In this document: one piece after another, positions 63,215 through 64,000 of the stretch
Numbering within the stretch: position 1 is the stretch's first letter
Layout of the letters: each line of letters starts with the position of its first letter
NCBI GenBank assembly: GCA_002694745.1
Contig: NZMY01000029.1
Location: 1 to 64,000 of the forward strand
DNA length: 64,000 nt
Reading direction: 5' to 3'
Origin: Croceicoccus sp.
GTDB lineage: Bacteria; Pseudomonadota; Alphaproteobacteria; Sphingomonadales; Sphingomonadaceae
The notes under the pieces: generated by a model
Database searches by the model: none
What the model was told of the DNA's origin: nothing
Seen by the model: only the letters and a program-made list of their open reading frames with translations
Translations under genes and position numbers: made by a program

Positions 63215-64000
63215 ATGTCCACGACCTTTCAGCTCGACACCGCGACCAGCCGCGCCAATCCCACCCCCGCCCCGATGAAGCGCCTGACCGTGCCCAAGGT
63301 GATGCAGCGCAAGAAGGACGGGGTGACCGAAGAACCGCTGGTGATGCTGACGGCCTATACCGCGCGGATGGCACAGTTGCTGGATCCGCATTGCGATATC
63401 CTGCTGGTAGGGGACTCGCTGGGGCAGGTGATATATGGCCTGCCCTCCACGCTTCCCGTGACGCTCGACATGATGGCGGCGCATGGCGCGGCGGTGGTGC
63501 GGGGATCGTATCACTCGCTGGTCGTGATCGACATGCCGTTCGGCAGCTATGAAGCGTCGCCGCAGCAGGCATTCGAAAGCGCCAGCCGGATCATGGCCGA
63601 AACCGGCGCGGCGGCGGTCAAGCTGGAAGGCGGTGTCGCCATGGCCGAGACGATCAGCTTCCTCTCGCAGCGCGGCATTCCCGTGATGGGGCATGTCGGC
63701 CTGACGCCTCAGGCGGTGAACGCGCTTGGCGGATATATGGCGCGGGGCCGCAGCGAGGCGGAGGAAGCGCGCATCGTCGCGGACGGCAAGGCGGCGGCGG
63801 ACGCCGGCGCGTTCGCCGTGGTGATCGAAGGCGTGGTCGAGGATATCGCCATCGCGCTGACCGAGCAGCTCTCGATCCCGACCATCGGCATCGGCGGTTC
63901 GGCCCGCTGCGACGGACAGGTCCTGGTCGCCGAGGACATGCTGGGCATGTTCGAGCGCACGCCCCGCTTCGTCAAACGCTACAACGATATCGCCAGCGTC
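63215..64000 (+). CDS. panB: 3-methyl-2-oxobutanoate hydroxymethyltransferase, 3' end beyond the window
   Basis: The first 262 codons are present and the frame is still open at the window edge; the family is about 265-290 residues. PanB adds a hydroxymethyl group from methylene-tetrahydrofolate to 2-oxoisovalerate in pantothenate synthesis. Diagnostic blocks are [59 protein letters not shown] and [18 protein letters not shown]. An N-terminal extension of about 25 residues is lineage-specific. ATG 63215 has only a weak ribosome site. Confidence 0.95.
   Translation, partial: MSTTFQLDTATSRANPTPAPMKRLTVPKVMQRKKDGVTEEPLVMLTAYTARMAQLLDPHCDILLVGDSLGQVIYGLPSTLPVTLDMMAAHGAAVVRGSYHSLVVIDMPFGSYEASPQQAFESASRIMAETGAAAVKLEGGVAMAETISFLSQRGIPVMGHVGLTPQAVNALGGYMARGRSEAEEARIVADGKAAADAGAFAVVIEGVVEDIAIALTEQLSIPTIGIGGSARCDGQVLVAEDMLGMFERTPRFVKRYNDIASV

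Overview
The window is GC-rich chromosomal DNA from an alphaproteobacterium, most likely of the order Sphingomonadales (Erythrobacter/Novosphingobium-like). The grounds are alphaproteobacterial LexA boxes of the form GTTC-N7-GTTC, a CpdR-type receiver, a long AmpG-like transporter, SapC, DUF1178, an imuA-imuB-dnaE2 mutasome and the linkage pyrF-trpF-trpB-trpA-accD-folC. I recognise no insertion sequence, prophage, CRISPR array or rRNA operon. The species cannot be fixed from the sequence alone.

Layout. 1-6.0 kb is an accessory-looking stretch: a decayed MFS exporter, a LysR regulator divergent from a pirin/DoxX pair, a second LysR regulator divergent from a SnoaL-like protein, an SDR oxidoreductase and the base-excision glycosylase Tag. 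6.2-10.2 kb holds tRNA-Arg(CCT), a DUF1178/nitrilase/glutaredoxin group, a small heat-shock gene behind a probable sigma-32 promoter and ROSE-type RNA thermometer, and purB. 10.3-17.4 kb is a tight biosynthetic run (lapA-like, pyrF, a secreted protein without a normal start codon, a GNAT enzyme, trpF, trpB, a 60-residue membrane protein, trpA, accD, folC), mostly with ATGA or TGATG overlaps. 17.4-28.6 kb is housekeeping: ampG, a pseudouridine synthase, rsmD, uvrD/pcrA under a LexA box, rhlE, an FAD-linked dehydrogenase and sapC. A probable small RNA sits at 28.74-28.84 kb. 28.9-36.3 kb carries N-formylglutamate amidohydrolase, cpdR, tRNA-Val(GAC), a quinone reductase, icd, a GNAT-nitrilase fusion and several unknown genes. 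36.3-40.1 kb is a PaoABC-type molybdenum aldehyde oxidoreductase operon, followed by two near-identical tRNA-Glu genes.

41.4-50.4 kb is a complete phosphate-starvation module: phoR, a phosphate-selective porin, pstSCAB, phoU, phoB. Its non-coding sequence shows PHO boxes before the porin, before pstS and probably before phoB. The porin promoter is striking: seven GTCA-like units exactly 11 bp apart run almost into the start codon.

51.0-61.0 kb is an SOS mutagenesis/repair region on the minus strand in two transcription units, each behind a perfect LexA box. One is imuA-imuB. The other is a radical-SAM DNA-repair protein, a UdgX-type uracil-DNA-binding protein with an N-terminal repair-associated domain, dnaE2 and an extensin-like protein. 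The radical-SAM protein ends in a canonical beta-clamp-binding pentapeptide (QLDLF), which would place it at the replisome beside the error-prone polymerase; this is the least understood system here. The window closes with a flavin/pyridoxamine-oxidase-like protein, a sodium-dependent neurotransmitter-family transporter and the first 262 codons of panB.
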